From NCBI GenBank assembly GCA_963677885.1, contig OY782500.1:744001-808000 (forward strand): a DNA stretch of 64,000 nucleotides, read 5' to 3'. The notes under the pieces were generated by a model, which saw nothing but the letters and a program-made list of their open reading frames with translations, made no database searches and had not been told where the DNA came from. Made by a program: the position numbers and the translations under genes. Shown here one piece after another: positions 50,838 through 60,658 of the stretch (positions within the stretch are counted from its first letter, which is position 1; every line of letters starts with the position of its first letter). This DNA is from UBA1351 sp963677885 (GTDB lineage: Bacteria > Bacillota > Clostridia > Lachnospirales > Vallitaleaceae).

Positions 50838-52097
50838 ATGAATAATACACCCAGCTCCAACCGACTCCATATAGGTTTCTTCGGCCAAACCAACGCTGGT
50901 AAATCAAGTCTGATCAACGCAGTGACCAATCAGGATATCGCTTTGGTTTCCAGGGTTTCCGGAACAACGACAGATCCTGTTTACAAAGCCATGGAATTGC
51001 TGCCTATCGGCCCGGTCATGTTGATTGACACCGCCGGTCTTAACGATAACACAGAACTTGGTGACCTAAGAAGCAAAAAAACCTTTGAAGTCCTTAACAA
51101 AACAGAAATTGCCCTTATTGTTTTTGACGCAACCAAAGACATACATGAAACCGAAATTGAACTTATTGATAAGATTAAAGCAAAAAAGATTCCAGCCCTT
51201 GGCATTATCAATAAGACAGATTTGCTTACAGATCCAAGTTATGACGAAAAAGAATTCATCAAAAAATATACGGACACACTTGGCATCCCTTTTGTAATGG
51301 CTTCCAGCGAAACTGGCCATGGGATTGATGATATTAAAAATATGTTAATCAAACACACACCGACCGATGAAGACAAGTTTAAAATTGTTGGTGACCTGAT
51401 TAAGCCCGGTGATTTTGTTGTATTGGTCACCCCCATTGACAAGGCAGCTCCAAAAGGACGTTTGATTCTACCTCAACAGCAAACTATTCGGGATATTCTT
51501 GAAAGTGATGCCATCACCATTGTCACCAAAGAGCAGGAACTAAAGGAAACCCTTACCCATCTGGGAAGAAAACCTGCTATGGTCATTACTGATTCCCAAG
51601 CCTTTCTGAAGGTGTCTGCCGATACACCTACAGATATCCCACTGACTTCCTTCTCCATACTTTTTGCCAGACACAAGGGAGACCTGATCAGCCTGGTTGA
51701 AGGAGCCGCCGCCATCAGCAAATTGGAAGACGGCGATCGAATCCTCATAGCTGAAGGATGTACCCACCACCGTCAGTCCGATGATATCGGAACTGTTAAG
51801 ATTCCGAGGTGGTTACGGCAGGCTACTGGTAAAGACCTTGTCTTTGAACATACAGCAGGTGTCAGTTTCAAAGACAATCTCCAAGGATATAAATTGGTTG
51901 TTCACTGTGGTGGTTGTATGCTGAACAAAAAAGCCATGGAACACCGTATCACCTCTTCGGTATCTGAGGGAGTACCAATTGTTAACTATGGTGTCTTAAT
52001 TGCCTATGTGCACGGAATACTGGATAGAGCCCTTGAGCCATTTCCACTAGCCAAACTCATTTGGGACCAATCCAAAAATCAAGAGAGTGAGAGGTGA
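50838..52097 (+). CDS. hydF: [FeFe]-hydrogenase H-cluster maturation GTPase HydF
   Basis: 419 residues. G-domain: GQTNAGKSS (G1), SGTTTDP (G2), DTAGL (G3), NKTD (G4). A dimerisation domain is followed by the FeS-binding C-terminus with EGCTHH and HCGGCM as cluster ligands. It carries the diiron precursor to hydrogenase. Seven bases after aspA. HydE is not in this window. Confidence 0.95.
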   Translation: MNNTPSSNRLHIGFFGQTNAGKSSLINAVTNQDIALVSRVSGTTTDPVYKAMELLPIGPVMLIDTAGLNDNTELGDLRSKKTFEVLNKTEIALIVFDATKDIHETEIELIDKIKAKKIPALGIINKTDLLTDPSYDEKEFIKKYTDTLGIPFVMASSETGHGIDDIKNMLIKHTPTDEDKFKIVGDLIKPGDFVVLVTPIDKAAPKGRLILPQQQTIRDILESDAITIVTKEQELKETLTHLGRKPAMVITDSQAFLKVSADTPTDIPLTSFSILFARHKGDLISLVEGAAAISKLEDGDRILIAEGCTHHRQSDDIGTVKIPRWLRQATGKDLVFEHTAGVSFKDNLQGYKLVVHCGGCMLNKKAMEHRITSSVSEGVPIVNYGVLIAYVHGILDRALEPFPLAKLIWDQSKNQESER

Positions 52098-52101
52098 CCC
52101 T

Positions 52102-52371
52102 ATGGAACATAGAATCGGAGTGGTCGGAGTCGTTCTGGAACAACCGGACCAAATAGATTTAGTCAATCAAATACTACATACCCATTCTTCAATTATCTCT
52201 GGTCGAATGGGCATCCCAGATATCAACGGTAGAAAAGTCAATGTCATTTCCTTGGTTGTTGACGGATCCAATGACGAAATAGGCAGCCTGGCCGGCAAAC
52301 TGGGCAAGATCCCAGGCGTCAGTGTAAAAAGCGCTGTTTCCAAGAAGACGTTTTCACCAATTTATAAATAA
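52102..52371 (+). CDS. TM1266-family iron-only hydrogenase system regulator
   Basis: 89 residues from ATG 52102, GAGAGGTGACCC upstream. Ferredoxin-like/NikR-type fold: HRIGVVGVVLEQPDQ...LHTHSSIISGRMGIPD...GRKVNVISLVVDGSNDEI. Always found with hyd genes; suspected regulator. Between hydF and hydG. Confidence 0.85.
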   Translation: MEHRIGVVGVVLEQPDQIDLVNQILHTHSSIISGRMGIPDINGRKVNVISLVVDGSNDEIGSLAGKLGKIPGVSVKSAVSKKTFSPIYK

Positions 52372-52403
52372 CCAATATGCCTAACAAAAGAAAGAGGAAA
52401 ACT

Positions 52404-53816
52404 ATGAGACCAGCAGATGAAAAAAGATTATTAACCGCCCAAGATAAATTTATTAACGAAGATTACCTTAACCAACTCATACATGATGAAAAAGAACCCA
52501 GTCTTGAAGAAGTAAAAGCTATTATTGAAAAGTCACTCAATAAGGATATGTTAACCGTAGAAGAAACTGCAGTTCTCCTGCGAATCAAGAATGAAGACCA
52601 TCTTGAACTGGTTTTTGATGCTGCCAGACAACTAAAAGAACGCATTTACGGCAATAGAATTGTTATGTTTGCACCATTATATGTCTCTAATTATTGTGTT
52701 AACGGTTGTACCTACTGTGGTTATAAATGCTCAAATAAGTTTGAAAGAAAAATACTTACCGATGACGAGTTAAGGGAAGAAGCCAAAATCCTAATAGAAA
52801 TGGGCCATAAAAGAATTGCCTTTGAAGCAGGTGAAGATGATGCCCACTGCCCTATTGACTATGTTGTCCATGCAATGGATGTCCTCTATAAGACAAAAGT
52901 TGGCAATGGCGCCCTTAGAAGAATCAATGTAAACATCGCTGCTACAACCGTTGAAAATTATCAAAAGCTTAAAGCTGCTGACATCGGAACTTATATTCTT
53001 TTCCAGGAAACCTACCATGAACCATCCTATAAGAGTTACCATCCAACCGGTCCAAAATCCAACTACCTATATCACTTAACGGCCATGGACCGAGCTATGG
53101 AAGGAGGCATCGACGATGTAGGTGTCGGTGCGCTCTTTGGTCTTTACGATTATCGTTTTGAGGTCCTTGCCCTTATGCAGCACAGGGATCATCTGGAAGA
53201 AAAATACGGCGTTGGTCCCCATACTATCAGTGTTCCAAGAATCAAAAAAGCCAAAGATGTTGATGCCAATCAGTTGGAATATGCAGTCAGCGACGAAGAC
53301 TTCAAGAAACTGGTTGCCATTATACGTTTGGCAGTTCCTTATGTAGGCATCATTCTTTCAACAAGAGAAGAAGCCAACTTCAGGGAAGAAGTTGTCAAAC
53401 TGGGTGTCTCTCAAATTTCTGCCGGTTCAAAAACAGATGTTGGAGGCTATAAAGAAGGCGATAAGATGGAAAGCCAATTCGAACTTGCCGACCATAGACC
53501 CCAGGGTGAAATTATTGAAGTCTTACTTAACAAAGGCTATCTGCCTAGTTACTGCACAGCTTGTTATCGTGCAGGACGTACCGGGGACCGGTTTATGCAG
53601 GTCGCCAAAAACGGTAGTATTCAAAATCTCTGTCATCCAAATGCTATGATGACCCTCAAAGAGTACCTGATGGACTATGCAGATGAAGATTTAAGAAAAC
53701 TTGGAAATAAGGTTATTGAAGAAAATATTTCACTCATACCAAGTGAAAAGATGCGCGCAAACACAATTGACCGTTTAGCCCGCATCGAAAATGGTGAACG
53801 TGATTTATTTTTCTAA
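52404..53816 (+). CDS. hydG: [FeFe]-hydrogenase H-cluster radical SAM maturase HydG
   Basis: 470 residues from ATG 52404. Radical-SAM CVNGCTYC (CxxxCxxC; YVSNYC upstream) binds the 4Fe-4S cluster; C-terminal auxiliary cluster at YCTACYRAGRTGDRFM. It splits tyrosine to make the CO and CN ligands of the H-cluster. Its stop codon overlaps that of the convergent EAL gene. Confidence 0.95.
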   Translation: MRPADEKRLLTAQDKFINEDYLNQLIHDEKEPSLEEVKAIIEKSLNKDMLTVEETAVLLRIKNEDHLELVFDAARQLKERIYGNRIVMFAPLYVSNYCVNGCTYCGYKCSNKFERKILTDDELREEAKILIEMGHKRIAFEAGEDDAHCPIDYVVHAMDVLYKTKVGNGALRRINVNIAATTVENYQKLKAADIGTYILFQETYHEPSYKSYHPTGPKSNYLYHLTAMDRAMEGGIDDVGVGALFGLYDYRFEVLALMQHRDHLEEKYGVGPHTISVPRIKKAKDVDANQLEYAVSDEDFKKLVAIIRLAVPYVGIILSTREEANFREEVVKLGVSQISAGSKTDVGGYKEGDKMESQFELADHRPQGEIIEVLLNKGYLPSYCTACYRAGRTGDRFMQVAKNGSIQNLCHPNAMMTLKEYLMDYADEDLRKLGNKVIEENISLIPSEKMRANTIDRLARIENGERDLFF

Positions 53817-55069
53817 GAAGTCATTTTCATCATTGCTAGAGAACGACTGAGATTTTTCATATGGAAATCCATACAGACAATGTATGGGTTTCCTTTTTTG
53901 TCTGAAAATTTCTTGGATAAGGTCATACATTTATTACCGGTGGCTCTTGAGATATATTCTTTTGATACCCAGAAATTATGGGATTCATCCATAATTTTGG
54001 TGTAATAAACTTCCAGTCTGACACTATCCCCTTTTAAGCATGGTTTAAATAGTTTGTTGTTTCTATTCATATGTATAGAATCATTAAATATTGTAGACGT
54101 TACCATCGTACCATTTTGGTCAATGACATAAACACTTTCGCTGGCGTCTTCTATATCTACCATACGCAGATAATTGGGTAAATGTTCATCTAGGAATTCC
54201 ATCTGTCCACTTCGAATATATTTGATCAAGTCATCACAAAGGCTGTTCATCCATTGATGAGTTCTGGCTTGTTCTTTGGAGGCGATCACAGAATCATAGT
54301 GAAGCTGACCTATAATATGGTTTACACGGCCTGTAATCTTGTTGAGGTCCACAGATGGCCTATCCATTGGCCGTCCCAAAAGGTATCCCTGAATCAGGTG
54401 GGCACCATTCTCAGCGATGACCCTTAATTCTTTTATATCTTCTATACCCTCAACAACGACTAAAGCACCTAGATTGGTAGCCAACTGTATAATCATAGAA
54501 ACGACTTGGGTCTTATAAAAACTTTTCTCTATTCCACGAATAAGCTCCTTATCCACTTTCATAATATCAGGCATAATCATAGGAATCCTATCAAGATTGG
54601 AGGCTCCTCCACCAATATCATCAATGGCGATCATAAAACCTGCCTCTTTGTATAATCTGGAGAACTTTTTCATTGTTTCCAGCGAGTCTACAGGCAACTC
54701 ATTGATTTCAAGAACGATGTTTTCAGGCTGTATATGAATTTCATCAACCAAATCCAGTATATATGTCGAATGAATATAGTAATCAATAACAGAAGCATCA
54801 ATATTTAGAAAAAGAATGATATCCTGGTTCTCTTCAAGTAATTGTGAACCTTCCTGCAAGCCCTTTCTGATACATAGCTTATCCAACTCCAACACCTGTT
54901 TAGCAGCAATGGCTTGCTTAAATAAAAGGTCAGGCGGAATATTCCCTCCATTCTCATTAACTCCTCGAACAAGGGATTCAAAACCTAAAAATCTTGAGTT
55001 ATGGGTAGACATAATCGGCTGAAAATATATCTCAACCCTTTCCTCTTCAATAATCCTCTTAATATCCAT
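53813..55069 (-). CDS. EAL-domain protein with C-terminal sensor-like part
   Basis: 418 residues. EAL fold at about 5-240 with variant residues: ESL for EAL, LNIDAS, LEINE, DDIGGG, KVDKEL, VVEGIED and QGYLLG. Most metal and c-di-GMP contacts remain, so it may be active or a c-di-GMP sensor. The C-terminal about 170 residues (VDIEDASESVYVIDQNGTMVTST) resemble a PAS/Cache-type domain. No membrane helix. Confidence 0.8.
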   Translation of the reverse strand: MDIKRIIEEERVEIYFQPIMSTHNSRFLGFESLVRGVNENGGNIPPDLLFKQAIAAKQVLELDKLCIRKGLQEGSQLLEENQDIILFLNIDASVIDYYIHSTYILDLVDEIHIQPENIVLEINELPVDSLETMKKFSRLYKEAGFMIAIDDIGGGASNLDRIPMIMPDIMKVDKELIRGIEKSFYKTQVVSMIIQLATNLGALVVVEGIEDIKELRVIAENGAHLIQGYLLGRPMDRPSVDLNKITGRVNHIIGQLHYDSVIASKEQARTHQWMNSLCDDLIKYIRSGQMEFLDEHLPNYLRMVDIEDASESVYVIDQNGTMVTSTIFNDSIHMNRNNKLFKPCLKGDSVRLEVYYTKIMDESHNFWVSKEYISRATGNKCMTLSKKFSDKKGNPYIVCMDFHMKNLSRSLAMMKMTS

Positions 55070-55115
55070 ATAGCCATCCTACTTTACATATTAGTCACTT
55101 CATTGAACTCTAAAA

Positions 55116-55157
55116 AAAAGAACGACAAAAGGTAGAAAAGACACCCTTGTCGTTCTT
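55116..55157 (-). terminator. Hairpin between EAL and deiminase genes
   Basis: AAGAACGACAA and TTGTCGTTCTT around an 18-nt loop, with a run of A on the left (T on the minus strand); terminates the deiminase transcript. Confidence 0.8.
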
Positions 55158-55223
55158 ACTCATTCTATTATGAATCCAGTTCAAAGTCAATGAAACCGGC
55201 TATTGTTAACAGATTGTTCAGAA

Positions 55224-56075
55224 TTACTCCCGTTCTAGAGGGAAGGTCATACAATGGGGTCCGCCACCTGTTTTAAGTATTTCTTCACAGTCCAGCTCAA
55301 TAACTTCAAACCCACGGTCACGAAGTTCCTGGTTAACACCCAAGTTCTGCTTGAGGGAAATCACCCGTTGATTACCCAAGGCCTGAAGATTGCAAAAATG
55401 CTTAAAGACACCTTCTTCTTTAACCTTAATCAGGTCATAACCCGCCTGATCCAGATAGGCTTTAAAATCCTCAGGCAACCCATCATAGTAGGTTACGGCA
55501 GTCTTCTCTCCAACAATATTAAAAATCATATCCAGGTGAAGATATGCCTCATCAGATTCAACCTCAATAATTTCATAGCCATATGGCTCTAACTGCTTTC
55601 TTATATTTTCGATACCTACTTCATTAGACCGTTGAAGTTTACCTATAGCCAAGGTCTTCTCATCCAACTGCCAAAAGTCACCACCTTCAATAATACCTTC
55701 ACTGCATCTGGCAATTATTGGAACGCCTAGCTCTTCTAATTTTTTTGCATAGAGTTCACTTTCATTTCTTCGGATTTCTTCCTTAAATCTCCCTAGAACG
55801 TAACCTTCTCTAAGGTTAAATCCGAAATCCCTGGCAAATGTCATGGAAGTTAAGTTTTCTGCAGCCTCCAGAATTTCCACTTCTACTCCATTGTCCTTGT
55901 AAATCTCTATAAGTTCATTGTGTTCTCCGATAGCTTTCACTTGGTCAATGACCTCACCTTTTTCCATCCAATCTGCCGCAATCTTATTAATTGGCTTTAA
56001 GGCCAAGTAAGTAGGCGGACAGAGTAACACCTTCTTTAACACACCAGTTGCTGATTCCACATAGCTTTTCACCAC
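55224..56075 (-). CDS. Dimethylarginine dimethylaminohydrolase-like amidinotransferase-family enzyme
   Basis: 283 residues from GTG 56075, with GAGAGGAGGA seven bases upstream. Guanidino-group modifying enzyme fold: FARDFGF (about 70), EGGDFWQLD (about 130), HLDMIFN (about 188) and catalytic Cys in KTGGGPHCMTFPLER (about 267-281). It probably hydrolyses a guanidine such as arginine, agmatine or dimethylarginine to citrulline-type products. The polyamine operon nearby lacks agmatinase, so agmatine-type use is possible but unproven. Confidence 0.82.
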   Translation of the reverse strand: MVKSYVESATGVLKKVLLCPPTYLALKPINKIAADWMEKGEVIDQVKAIGEHNELIEIYKDNGVEVEILEAAENLTSMTFARDFGFNLREGYVLGRFKEEIRRNESELYAKKLEELGVPIIARCSEGIIEGGDFWQLDEKTLAIGKLQRSNEVGIENIRKQLEPYGYEIIEVESDEAYLHLDMIFNIVGEKTAVTYYDGLPEDFKAYLDQAGYDLIKVKEEGVFKHFCNLQALGNQRVISLKQNLGVNQELRDRGFEVIELDCEEILKTGGGPHCMTFPLERE

Positions 56076-56101
56076 TTGAAATCCTCCTCTCTTGTTCAAA
56101 T

Positions 56102-56258
56102 CCTTAAAAAAAGGAAACAGATATAATTATCCATTTCCTTAATAATGCACCTTTTTCGTCATTCACCGTCAATTGGTCGTATCCAAGCCAGTGATGCGTC
56201 AAGTTCTTTTCATTCATTTGATTAATTAAATTTTATGAAAATTTCAGACAAATGTCAA
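56102..56258 (-). promoter_or_regulatory. Structured leader with promoter and attenuator upstream of the deiminase
   Basis: On the minus strand: -35 TTGACA (56253-56258), 17-bp spacer, -10 TAAAAT (56230-56235). The leader has CATCAC/GTG.ATG (56191-56196/56160-56165) and CTTGG/CCAAT pairing, and AAGGAAA/TTTCCTT (56111-56140) followed by TTTTT forms an intrinsic terminator just before the ribosome site. This is the layout of an attenuator or riboswitch; no known class recognised. Confidence 0.55.
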
Positions 56259-56302
56259 CACCTTTTCCACAAATTCATGACATTTCATTAGATTGTATTT
56301 TT

Positions 56303-56330
56303 ATGCAGGACGACTCGAGTCATCCTGCAT
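56303..56330. other. 28-bp near-palindrome
   Basis: ATGCAGGAcGACT-CG-AGTCaTCCTGCAT, 12 of 13 pairs, followed by TTTTGTTT on the plus strand. Between the exporter operon end and the deiminase leader; likely bidirectional transcription end. Confidence 0.55.
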
Positions 56331-56413
56331 TTTGTTTATAGAACCTATTCATATATGATACGGTACCGCTTTAGCATAATCCAGTATCTTCTTTGTTTAT
56401 AAGGCTTTGAAAC

Positions 56414-58306
56414 CTATGAGGCATGTTTAGTCGTAAACTGACTGTGATATAAATCTGCATAGAATCCATCTGCTTCAATCAATTGTTGATGATTTCCGAC
56501 TTCAATGATATCTCCATGATTCATGACTAGAATCATATCTGCATCCTTAATTGTAGACAAACGGTGGGCAATAACAAAGCTTGTTCTGTTCTCCATCAAG
56601 GTTTCCATAGCATGTTGAATGGTTATTTCCGTTCTGGTATCGACGCTGGATGTAGCTTCATCCAGAATAAGAATTTCAGGATCAGCCAAGATCGCTCTTG
56701 CAATAGTCAGAAGCTGTTTCTGTCCACCGGATATGTTACCGGCATCTTCACCTAACAAGGTGTCATAACCATCAGGTAATGTTCTGATAAAGTGGTCAGC
56801 TCTTGCCATCTTGGCAGCCCTTACTATCTCTTCTTCTGTCACATTGTCTCTACCATATGCAATGTTGTCCCTTATCGTACCCTTAAATAACCAGGTATCC
56901 TGAAGAACCATTCCAAATTTACTTCTTAGGTCACTTCTAGTCATGGATTTAGTAGAAATACCGTCCACCTTTATATCGCCGTCCCATATATCATAGAAGC
57001 GCATAAGCAGATTTACTAAGGTAGTCTTACCAGCACCGGTAGGTCCAACAACAGCAATTTTTTGTCCTGGTTTTGCCTGGAAGTTAATGTCACTCATTAA
57101 AGGCTCGCCTTCTACATAGCCAAACTTCACATGTTCAAAGCTGACGTATCCTTCTACCTTATCTAAAGTGACTGCATTAAGTGGTTCAGGTGATTCTTCC
57201 AATTCATCAAGAATCTCAAAAACACGTTCGGCCGATGCAACGGTAGACTGAATAAGATTGGCAATCTGAGCCGTTTGAACAATGGGTTGGCCAAACTGTC
57301 TTGAATATTGAATGAAAGCTTGAATATCACCAATTTCAATCGACTGTTTAGTAACCATGATACCGCCGACAACAGATACTAAGACATATCCGATATTATT
57401 GACAAACTGCATCATTGGCATGATGACACCTGATATGAACTGAGCCTTCCAGCCTACTTCATATAATTCATCATTGCTTTCATTAAATGTATTAATCGAA
57501 TCCTTTTCCTTACCATAGGCCTTTACAATTCTCTGTCCGGTATACATCTCTTCAATATGGCCGTTAAGTTCACCTAAAACCCTTTGTTGCTTAATAAAAT
57601 AAGGTTGGCTTCGCTTGGTGATGAAGCTGGTGATAAATATTGACATTGGCAGTGTAATAAGGGTAATTAATGTCAAAAGCGGACTGATGGTCAGCATCAT
57701 GACAATAACCCCAATAATTGTGATAACCGATGTAATCAACTGGGTCAAACTTTGCTGCAAAGTATTAGCAATGTTATCTACATCGTTGGTTACCCTGGAT
57801 AAAATTTCACCATGAGTTTTAGAGTCAAAATACTTAAGTGGAATTTTTTCCATCTTATGGTTTACTTCTTCTCTTAACTCATAAACAGTTTTCTGAGCCA
57901 CACTGGCCATAAGGAACTGCATGACAAATCCGAACAGGGCACTAATAATATATATCCCCACCAGGAATAACAATATTTCTCCTATACGGTCAAAGTCAAT
58001 AGCTGCACCAGGCACGCCCATCACCTTGCCATAGAAGCCTTTAAAAAGCTCTGTCGTTGCTCGGCCCAGTACTTTGGGACCAACGATATTAAAGACAGTT
58101 GAAAGAACTGCAAGGGCCAATACAACAATTAGACTGATTCGTCTGCTCTTCAAGTACCTAAGCAAACGCTTAACGGTTCCCTTAAAGTCTTTTGCTTTTT
58201 CAACAGGTCTTCCTACGTGATGACCACCACCTGGACCGCCTCCGCCTCTTGGTCGACGTCCTGCCTTGTTTTGATCTTCGCTGCTTACATTTTTATTATT
58301 AGCCAT
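56414..58306 (-). CDS. Heterodimeric ABC multidrug exporter subunit B
   Basis: 630 residues from ATG 58306 (AGGAGGAGAT upstream). Gly/Arg-rich N-terminal tail, six transmembrane helices (about 60-340) and an ATP-binding domain: Walker A GPTGAGKTT, signature NISGGQKQ, Walker B ILILDEATSSVD. It pairs with the upstream subunit, overlapping it by eight bases. Typical BmrCD/LmrCD-type drug or lipid exporter. Confidence 0.9.
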   Translation of the reverse strand: MANNKNVSSEDQNKAGRRPRGGGGPGGGHHVGRPVEKAKDFKGTVKRLLRYLKSRRISLIVVLALAVLSTVFNIVGPKVLGRATTELFKGFYGKVMGVPGAAIDFDRIGEILLFLVGIYIISALFGFVMQFLMASVAQKTVYELREEVNHKMEKIPLKYFDSKTHGEILSRVTNDVDNIANTLQQSLTQLITSVITIIGVIVMMLTISPLLTLITLITLPMSIFITSFITKRSQPYFIKQQRVLGELNGHIEEMYTGQRIVKAYGKEKDSINTFNESNDELYEVGWKAQFISGVIMPMMQFVNNIGYVLVSVVGGIMVTKQSIEIGDIQAFIQYSRQFGQPIVQTAQIANLIQSTVASAERVFEILDELEESPEPLNAVTLDKVEGYVSFEHVKFGYVEGEPLMSDINFQAKPGQKIAVVGPTGAGKTTLVNLLMRFYDIWDGDIKVDGISTKSMTRSDLRSKFGMVLQDTWLFKGTIRDNIAYGRDNVTEEEIVRAAKMARADHFIRTLPDGYDTLLGEDAGNISGGQKQLLTIARAILADPEILILDEATSSVDTRTEITIQHAMETLMENRTSFVIAHRLSTIKDADMILVMNHGDIIEVGNHQQLIEADGFYADLYHSQFTTKHAS

Positions 58307-60041
58307 TTGCAATCTCCTCCTTTGATAATTGAGAAGCCACAATTTCTTGATATACTTCTGAGGATTCCATCAGTTCCTTATGGGTACCGATGTCGGTTAC
58401 TTTACCTTGGTCCAAAACAATAATTCGATCGGCATTCATAACTGATGTAACCTTTTGGGCGACTACAATCAGAGACGCATCTTTTGTATAGGTTTGAAGT
58501 CTGCTTCGAAGCTCAGACTCAGTCTTGGCATCCAGTGCCGAGAACGAATCATCAAAAAGATAGATTTCAGGTTTACGTACAACAGCTCTGGCAATAGACA
58601 GTCTCTGCTTCTGACCCCCTGATATATTGGCACCGGCTTGTGCAATAGCTGCATCATAAGTTCCATCCATCTCAGACACAAATTCTGTAGCCCTGGCTAT
58701 CTCTACGGCTTCCTTAATATCTTCTTCCGATGCATTAGATTTACCATACATAATATTTTCTTTGACTGTTCCGCTAAACAAGAGGGCTTTTTGGGGAACC
58801 AGGGATATCTTGTCTCTTAAGGCTTCCATACTGTAATCTCTTATATCAAGTCCATCGATTAAGATCTGGCCTTTTGAAACATCATAAAATCTGGGAATCA
58901 GGTTAATCAATGTCGATTTACCGGATCCTGTACCACCAATTATGGCAGTATACTCACCTGGTTTTGTAGTAAAACTGACATTGGCTATAGCCGGCTCACT
59001 GGCTCCATGATCAGAATGATAATAGAATGACACATCCTTAAATTCAATTTCACCTTTTGAAACTGAAGGCGTTTTTGGCACTTCAGGATCCTTGATTTCA
59101 GTTGTCATATTAAGAACCTCATTGATTCTTTCAGCTGAAGCTGACGCTCTTGGTACCATTACCATAATCATACTTAGCATAAGGAATGAGAAAAGCACCT
59201 GCATAGCATAAGAGATAAAGGCCATCAGGTCACCAACCTGAAGGGCACCTGAATCAACTCTAAAGGCTCCAAACCAAACAATGGCAACACCTGACATTGA
59301 AACAGTAAACATAATGAAAGGCATCATAAACGCCATAATTTTATTAACACGAATAGCAACATCCGTTAGTTCAAAGTTTGCCTTTTCGAAACGCTCTTCC
59401 TCTGTTGTTACACGGTTAAAAGCTCGAATAACCCGAAGACCTGTTAGACGCTCCCTCATAACAAGGTTGAGCTGGTCTACTTTCTTTTGCATAATCTTAA
59501 AAAGCGGAATCGCACGACTGACAACCAAGCCAATAGCAATACCTAGAATTGCAATAAAGACGACAATGACTCCACTAAGGGCTACATCCTTGTTAAGGGC
59601 CATAATAATACTTCCAACAGCCATTAAAGGAGCCATAGTACCTAACCGAAGGAGCATGGTCATAACATTCTGTACTTGAACGATATCATTGGTTGTACGG
59701 GTGATTAGACTTGCTGTACCTACCTGATCAATCTCATGCAAGGAAAAATAGGTTGCCTTTGTAAATAGTTTCTTTCTAATACTTCTACCAAAGTTTGTAC
59801 CGACTTTAGCTGACAGATATCCGGATACGATGGCACAAAGACCTCCTGCCAAGGCAATAGCCAGCATGATCCCACCTGTCTTCAAAATATAGTCTGTATC
59901 ACCATTTACGATACCTGTATCGACGATATCTGACATAAGTGTTGGAAGATATAGGTCTGTTAATGTCCTGAAAAATACAAAGACAATGACGACCACAATC
60001 GAAAGCCAATCCGGCTTTAAATGTTTCACAAGTTTTTGCAT
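58299..60041 (-). CDS. Heterodimeric ABC multidrug exporter subunit A
   Basis: 580 residues, six transmembrane helices and an ATPase domain with GGTGSGKST, ANISGGQKQRLS and IYLFDDSFSALD. The Asp in place of the Glu after Walker B (LFDDSFS rather than LDEA) marks the degenerate site of heterodimeric exporters. Upstream MarR gene probably controls it. Confidence 0.9.
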   Translation of the reverse strand: MQKLVKHLKPDWLSIVVVIVFVFFRTLTDLYLPTLMSDIVDTGIVNGDTDYILKTGGIMLAIALAGGLCAIVSGYLSAKVGTNFGRSIRKKLFTKATYFSLHEIDQVGTASLITRTTNDIVQVQNVMTMLLRLGTMAPLMAVGSIIMALNKDVALSGVIVVFIAILGIAIGLVVSRAIPLFKIMQKKVDQLNLVMRERLTGLRVIRAFNRVTTEEERFEKANFELTDVAIRVNKIMAFMMPFIMFTVSMSGVAIVWFGAFRVDSGALQVGDLMAFISYAMQVLFSFLMLSMIMVMVPRASASAERINEVLNMTTEIKDPEVPKTPSVSKGEIEFKDVSFYYHSDHGASEPAIANVSFTTKPGEYTAIIGGTGSGKSTLINLIPRFYDVSKGQILIDGLDIRDYSMEALRDKISLVPQKALLFSGTVKENIMYGKSNASEEDIKEAVEIARATEFVSEMDGTYDAAIAQAGANISGGQKQRLSIARAVVRKPEIYLFDDSFSALDAKTESELRSRLQTYTKDASLIVVAQKVTSVMNADRIIVLDQGKVTDIGTHKELMESSEVYQEIVASQLSKEEIANG

Positions 60042-60053
60042 ATTGGTTCCTTT

Positions 60054-60488
60054 CTAGTCTTGATAATCAATTTTATCCATCAGTCTCTTGATTTCCATAA
60101 AATGCGCCAAGAGTTCTTTTCTTTCTTTCTCTGAGAACACATCAAACAAAAGACTGGTTTTTTCTTTCATAAGGTTAAAGTGAGTTGACAACTCATTTCT
60201 TCCGGCTTCAGTAGTCGTGAGGATAACAATTCTCCGATCTTCTTCTGATCGACCTCTCTCTACCCATCCCTGTTCAATCAGATGATCAACCAGCTTGGTC
60301 AAATTGGGTTTTGAAATATTCATATCCTCACTAAAAAACTTCATAGGTTTTCCATCATGATGCCGAATAGCATGCAAAAGGCGTAACTGCTGCTTAGGAA
60401 TTCCGCCTTTGGGGATTTGATGGAAGAACTTATGATTAATGGAAGGGACAATAGTATACAACTGTTCAACCAGTTCCTTTGATGTCAT
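60054..60488 (-). CDS. MarR-family regulator of the exporter
   Basis: 144 residues. Winged HTH at about 50-95 (FSEDMNISKPNLTKLVDHLIEQGWVERGRSEEDRRIVILTTT), with typical DxRR wing. First gene of the ABC exporter operon (12-bp gap), with a large palindrome upstream. Probably a drug- or signal-released repressor. Confidence 0.9.
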   Translation of the reverse strand: MTSKELVEQLYTIVPSINHKFFHQIPKGGIPKQQLRLLHAIRHHDGKPMKFFSEDMNISKPNLTKLVDHLIEQGWVERGRSEEDRRIVILTTTEAGRNELSTHFNLMKEKTSLLFDVFSEKERKELLAHFMEIKRLMDKIDYQD

Positions 60489-60550
60489 TTAATCTCCTTT
60501 CCTTCTCTATATGACCTGTAGCAATAACTATTATAAGTCAACACAACAAA

Positions 60551-60603
60551 ACAGTTATATAATATAATAGTTAACTTTTATAACTATTGTATTATATAAC
60601 TGT
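60551..60603 (-). promoter_or_regulatory. MarR operator/promoter palindrome
   Basis: Two 23-bp arms (ACAGTTATATAATA.AATAG) at 60551-60573 and 60581-60603, one mismatch, 7-bp spacer. It contains ATAACTAT-type half sites and TATAAT-like sequences, just upstream of the MarR start. Confidence 0.7.
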
Positions 60604-60658
60604 TTGCTGATTTGGTCAATATATATTAAAGATTTTAATACTTCTTTAATTTTCTGAC

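Noticed and set aside
51066..51320. Several overlapping ORFs antisense to hydF, aspA and the ABC genes
   Set aside because: Shadow frames of strongly supported genes.
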